This document shows, one piece after another, positions 61,964-64,000 of a DNA stretch of 64,000 nucleotides. The translations under genes were made by a program, and so were the position numbers. The notes beneath the pieces are model-generated. The model saw nothing but the letters and a program-made list of their open reading frames with translations, did not search any database and was not told the origin of the DNA. The stretch spans positions 310,001 to 374,000 of the forward strand of contig NZ_WJFD01000004.1 of NCBI RefSeq assembly GCF_009647655.1, read 5' to 3'. The first letter of the stretch is position 1, and each line of letters opens with the position of its first letter. The DNA comes from Chitinophaga sp. SYP-B3965 (GTDB lineage: Bacteria; Bacteroidota; Bacteroidia; Chitinophagales; Chitinophagaceae).

Positions 61964-62950
61964 TTAATTGGAAAGATGATATCCTTCCTGGTCATTCCCC
62001 TTCAGGTTGAGATCATTCAATGTTGCTATGGTTTGCAGTATGGTTATAAGCTTGTCCGTTTTATCAAATTCTGCTGTCAGGTAAATATTTGCAATGCTTT
62101 TATTATCTGCTGTGATAGGCACTTTATACCAGGCAGACAGGAGAGCCAATGCTTTTTGCAATGGGGCTCTTTTGTATTTGAAGTCTGTTCCTTCATCCAG
62201 CGCATAGGTTTCAACAACCGGTTTGGTGGTTTCTTTCTTTAAAACTTTAAATGATTTATTGTAAGTAAGTTCTTCACCGGGTTGGAGATAAACGATTTCG
62301 TTGTTATCATTCATTTTATGAATGCTCACCTTTCCTTCAAACAACCGCACATGTAAATGCTGTTTAATTGTTTGTACAGAGAATGAGGTGCCTATTGCTG
62401 TGGTCACAATTTCGCGGGAGATCACAGAGAATGGGCGGTTGCTGTCTTTAGCTACCCAGAAGCGGGCATCTCCTGTAAGCCATATAGTACGGACACTGAA
62501 TTTATTTCCGTATCGCAGGATGGCGTGTGGTTGCAGTGTTACCTTTGATCCGTCTTCGAGGATACGTGTTTCCGGGGTGGTGTTTTTGTTTTCCCAGATG
62601 ATGTATTCAGGTGCTGCTGTTGCTATTGCCTGTGTTGGTTTTGTTTTTTCAGCGGGTTGGATGAGTAATACGGCAAGCAAAATGCTGGCCGCTGCAGCTG
62701 TAGCGGTTAGGATACGTATAACGGTGATCTTCCTCCTGCGGATACGTTGCTGAACAGCAGCGAGTGTTTTCCGTACATCCTGTTGGCTACGCAAAGGATA
62801 TTGCTCAAACTTTTCCCAGCTGGTTTCGTCCATATACGCTTCCAGTTCTTCCGGAAACTCGTTAAAGTATTGCAGTACGAGCAACTCTTCTTCCTTTGTA
62901 CAGGTACCTGACAAATAACGTTCGTATATAACCTGGGATAATTTTGACAT
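61964..62950 (-). CDS. FecR-type anti-sigma factor (locus 2)
   Basis: 328 residues: cytosolic anti-sigma N-terminus (residues 1-75, including SGTCTKEEELLVLQYFNEF), one membrane helix at about 76-97 (TVIRILTATAAAASILLAV), periplasmic FecR domain (ETRILEDGSKVTLQPHAILR, IGTSFSVQTI) and a C-terminal DUF4974 domain (KRAPLQKALALLSAWYKVPI). It should hold the ECF sigma factor encoded 50 nt upstream. The SusC that it would be expected to contact lacks an STN domain. It precedes susC by 79 nt. Confidence 0.92.
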   Translation of the reverse strand: MSKLSQVIYERYLSGTCTKEEELLVLQYFNEFPEELEAYMDETSWEKFEQYPLRSQQDVRKTLAAVQQRIRRRKITVIRILTATAAAASILLAVLLIQPAEKTKPTQAIATAAPEYIIWENKNTTPETRILEDGSKVTLQPHAILRYGNKFSVRTIWLTGDARFWVAKDSNRPFSVISREIVTTAIGTSFSVQTIKQHLHVRLFEGKVSIHKMNDNNEIVYLQPGEELTYNKSFKVLKKETTKPVVETYALDEGTDFKYKRAPLQKALALLSAWYKVPITADNKSIANIYLTAEFDKTDKLITILQTIATLNDLNLKGNDQEGYHLSN

Positions 62951-63000
62951 CGTATAGACTACGGATGTGAGGGGGGCAACTACGTAGTGGTAACAATTCG

Positions 63001-63525
63001 TTAATACAGGATGGAGAGCATGGCTTTGCGAAGTTGCTGTAATGCTTTGTGGATGTGTGTTTCCACGGTTCTTGGGGAGATAGACAATAACCCGGCTATC
63101 TCTTTATGAGAGAGGCCGTTCACTTTATTCAGCAAAAAAACCTTTTTACGGACAGGGGGCATGCGGGATATTTCCTTTTGCAGCTGCAGCTTGTAGTCTA
63201 TATTGGATTCCTGCAATAGCTGCTGCAGTTGAATTATTTCCTGTTCATAAGCATCGGTCAGGCGTTTCCTGGATTTCCGCTCCCTGATCTGGTCTATCAT
63301 GCAGGTGCGTGCAATACGGAAGATCTGGGCAGACAGTTCCAGGTCTTCATTCAGGCCGGTCCTGTAGTCCCATAATTTAATAAATGTGTTTTGCACTAAT
63401 TCCTCGCTGAGCATGTTAGAACGCGTGTGTTTGAGGAAATAGCCATATAACTTATCCTGATAAGCATGGAATACCTGCTCAAAAACAGGCTCACTTCCTT
63501 GTCTCAGTGCAGCAATTTCAATCAT
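63001..63525 (-). CDS. RNA polymerase ECF-type sigma factor (locus 2)
   Basis: 174 residues from the ATG 63523-63525 (MIEIAALRQGSEPVFEQVFH); the open frame starts 8 codons earlier at a TTG. Region 2: LSEELVQNTFIKLWDYRTGL; region 4 at about 115-165: MPPVRKKVFLLNKVNGLSHK, then EIAGLLSISPRTVETHIHKA as the helix-turn-helix. Group typical of Bacteroidota nutrient loci. First gene of the sigma-FecR-SusC-SusD-glycosidase operon. The AATCTTTG just upstream is a one-mismatch -7 box, and an inverted repeat lies about 30 bp before the start. Confidence 0.92.
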   Translation of the reverse strand: MIEIAALRQGSEPVFEQVFHAYQDKLYGYFLKHTRSNMLSEELVQNTFIKLWDYRTGLNEDLELSAQIFRIARTCMIDQIRERKSRKRLTDAYEQEIIQLQQLLQESNIDYKLQLQKEISRMPPVRKKVFLLNKVNGLSHKEIAGLLSISPRTVETHIHKALQQLRKAMLSILY

Positions 63526-63555
63526 TGGAATCAGGTTGTGATACAACAAAGATTG

Positions 63556-63573
63556 GGAATCATATGAGATTCC
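63556..63573. promoter_or_regulatory. Inverted repeat upstream of the locus 2 sigma gene
   Basis: GGAATC (63556-63561), 6-bp spacer, GATTCC (63568-63573) in the 99-bp divergent region between the sigma and serine hydrolase genes. A further GGAATC half-site lies nearby at 63526. Could be an operator; arms are short. Confidence 0.4.
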
Positions 63574-63624
63574 GATGTTAAAAAATCATTATGGGGTCTC
63601 TGTTCTTTTTTATATTTTAAGGGT

Positions 63625-64000
63625 ATGCAAAGATTTTTATTTTTATTGATATGTTTTCCTGTTTTGGCTTTTTCGCAGGAGCGGAAAGTGGATCACAAGC
63701 TGGAAAAGGCTTTAGGGGAGTTGGTGAAGGGGTTTAATGGTACGGCCGGTGTTTACGTGCTTAACCTCAAAACGGGTAAATATGCTTCCCTGAACGGGGA
63801 CACCATTTTTCCTACAGCCAGTATTGTAAAAGTACCGCTGCTGGTGGGCCTGTTTTCTAAAATAGAAAAAGGTGAATTGAGTTTTCATCAACCTATGATG
63901 TACCGGGATTCTATTAAATACGGGGGCTCGGGGCTGATGCAGTTCTTTAAAGACAGTTCTGCCACAGAGGTAAGTGTGCTGGCAGCTTTAATGATGGCTT
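63625..64000 (+). CDS. Class A beta-lactamase-like serine hydrolase (3' truncated)
   Basis: Begins at the ATG 63625 (MQRFLFLLICFPVLAFSQ, signal peptide) and runs off the end of the window after 125 codons. The catalytic SxxK motif is PTASIVKVPLLVGL with S66 and K69, preceded by the strands GTAGVYVLNLKTGKYASLNG, typical of the beta-lactamase2/class A-like family. The later SDN and KTG motifs would be beyond 64000, so true beta-lactamase activity cannot be judged; many such Bacteroidota proteins are uncharacterised serine hydrolases. Divergent from the ECF sigma gene; a TATATTTT stretch directly before the ATG resembles a -7 box. Confidence 0.8.
   Translation, partial: MQRFLFLLICFPVLAFSQERKVDHKLEKALGELVKGFNGTAGVYVLNLKTGKYASLNGDTIFPTASIVKVPLLVGLFSKIEKGELSFHQPMMYRDSIKYGGSGLMQFFKDSSATEVSVLAALMMA

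Noticed and set aside
1..64000. CRISPR arrays, tRNA or rRNA genes, insertion sequences, prophage
   Set aside because: No regularly spaced repeats, no transposase, integrase or phage structural motif, and no tRNA-like cloverleaf or T-loop consensus noticed on either strand; a tRNAscan or Rfam run could still find a missed small RNA.

Overview
The window comes from a member of the Bacteroidota, most likely a Chitinophaga-like bacterium (family Chitinophagaceae). The grounds are two SusC/SusD systems each led by an ECF sigma factor and a FecR anti-sigma factor, a large secreted protein with a gliding/type IX secretion C-terminal domain, a GH18 glycosidase, Bacteroidota-type promoters (TTG, 19-21 bp, TAnnTTTG) upstream of housekeeping genes, and several starts without an obvious Shine-Dalgarno sequence. 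I see no tRNA, rRNA, CRISPR array, transposase, integrase or phage gene.

Layout. 1-6.8 kb is housekeeping on the + strand: the end of ffh, then rpsP-rimM-trmD-rplS split by a strong hairpin and separate promoters, tatA, gatA and an MltD-like lytic transglycosylase. 6.9-9.2 kb (minus) holds a DeoR-type regulator and a CPA2 antiporter. 9.3-14.1 kb (+) holds an Hsp15-like S4 protein, lysA, a DUF3267 membrane zincin and a large GAF-like protein of unknown role. 14.1-18.6 kb (minus) is a two-gene unit: an SdiA-regulated-type lipoprotein and a 1212-residue protein with a metallophosphatase, a kinase-like middle region and an outer-membrane barrel. 18.7-23.9 kb (+) is a tight operon: an HD-PycTM membrane protein, ppk1, a DUF4442 protein and a beta-CASP nuclease-like protein. 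23.9-27.9 kb (minus) has a propeller histidine kinase and an SMP-30-like protein.

28.1-37.5 kb (+) is the first nutrient locus: ECF sigma, FecR, SusC with an STN domain, SusD, a metallophosphoesterase and an alkaline-phosphatase-superfamily phosphodiesterase. This suggests uptake of a phosphoester-containing substrate. 37.6-48.3 kb (mostly minus) holds a hybrid histidine kinase, a CocE-type hydrolase, an AraC regulator divergent from a SnoaL-like protein, the T9SS-type secreted protein and a response regulator/PAS kinase pair. 48.5-55.9 kb has a sulfatase, an aldo/keto reductase, a porin, a GH18 enzyme and a multi-PAS kinase. 55.9-63.5 kb (minus) is the second nutrient locus: ECF sigma, FecR, SusC without an STN domain, SusD and a phosphodiester glycosidase. 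The window ends inside a class A beta-lactamase-like serine hydrolase gene.

Points most worth a second look: the phosphatase/kinase-like/Omp85 fusion; the HD-PycTM protein, related to Pycsar anti-phage effectors but with no cyclase nearby and sitting beside polyphosphate kinase; a dispersed ~56-bp intergenic repeat present three times, always between convergent genes; and two SusCD loci that both carry phosphoester- or phosphodiester-cleaving enzymes.
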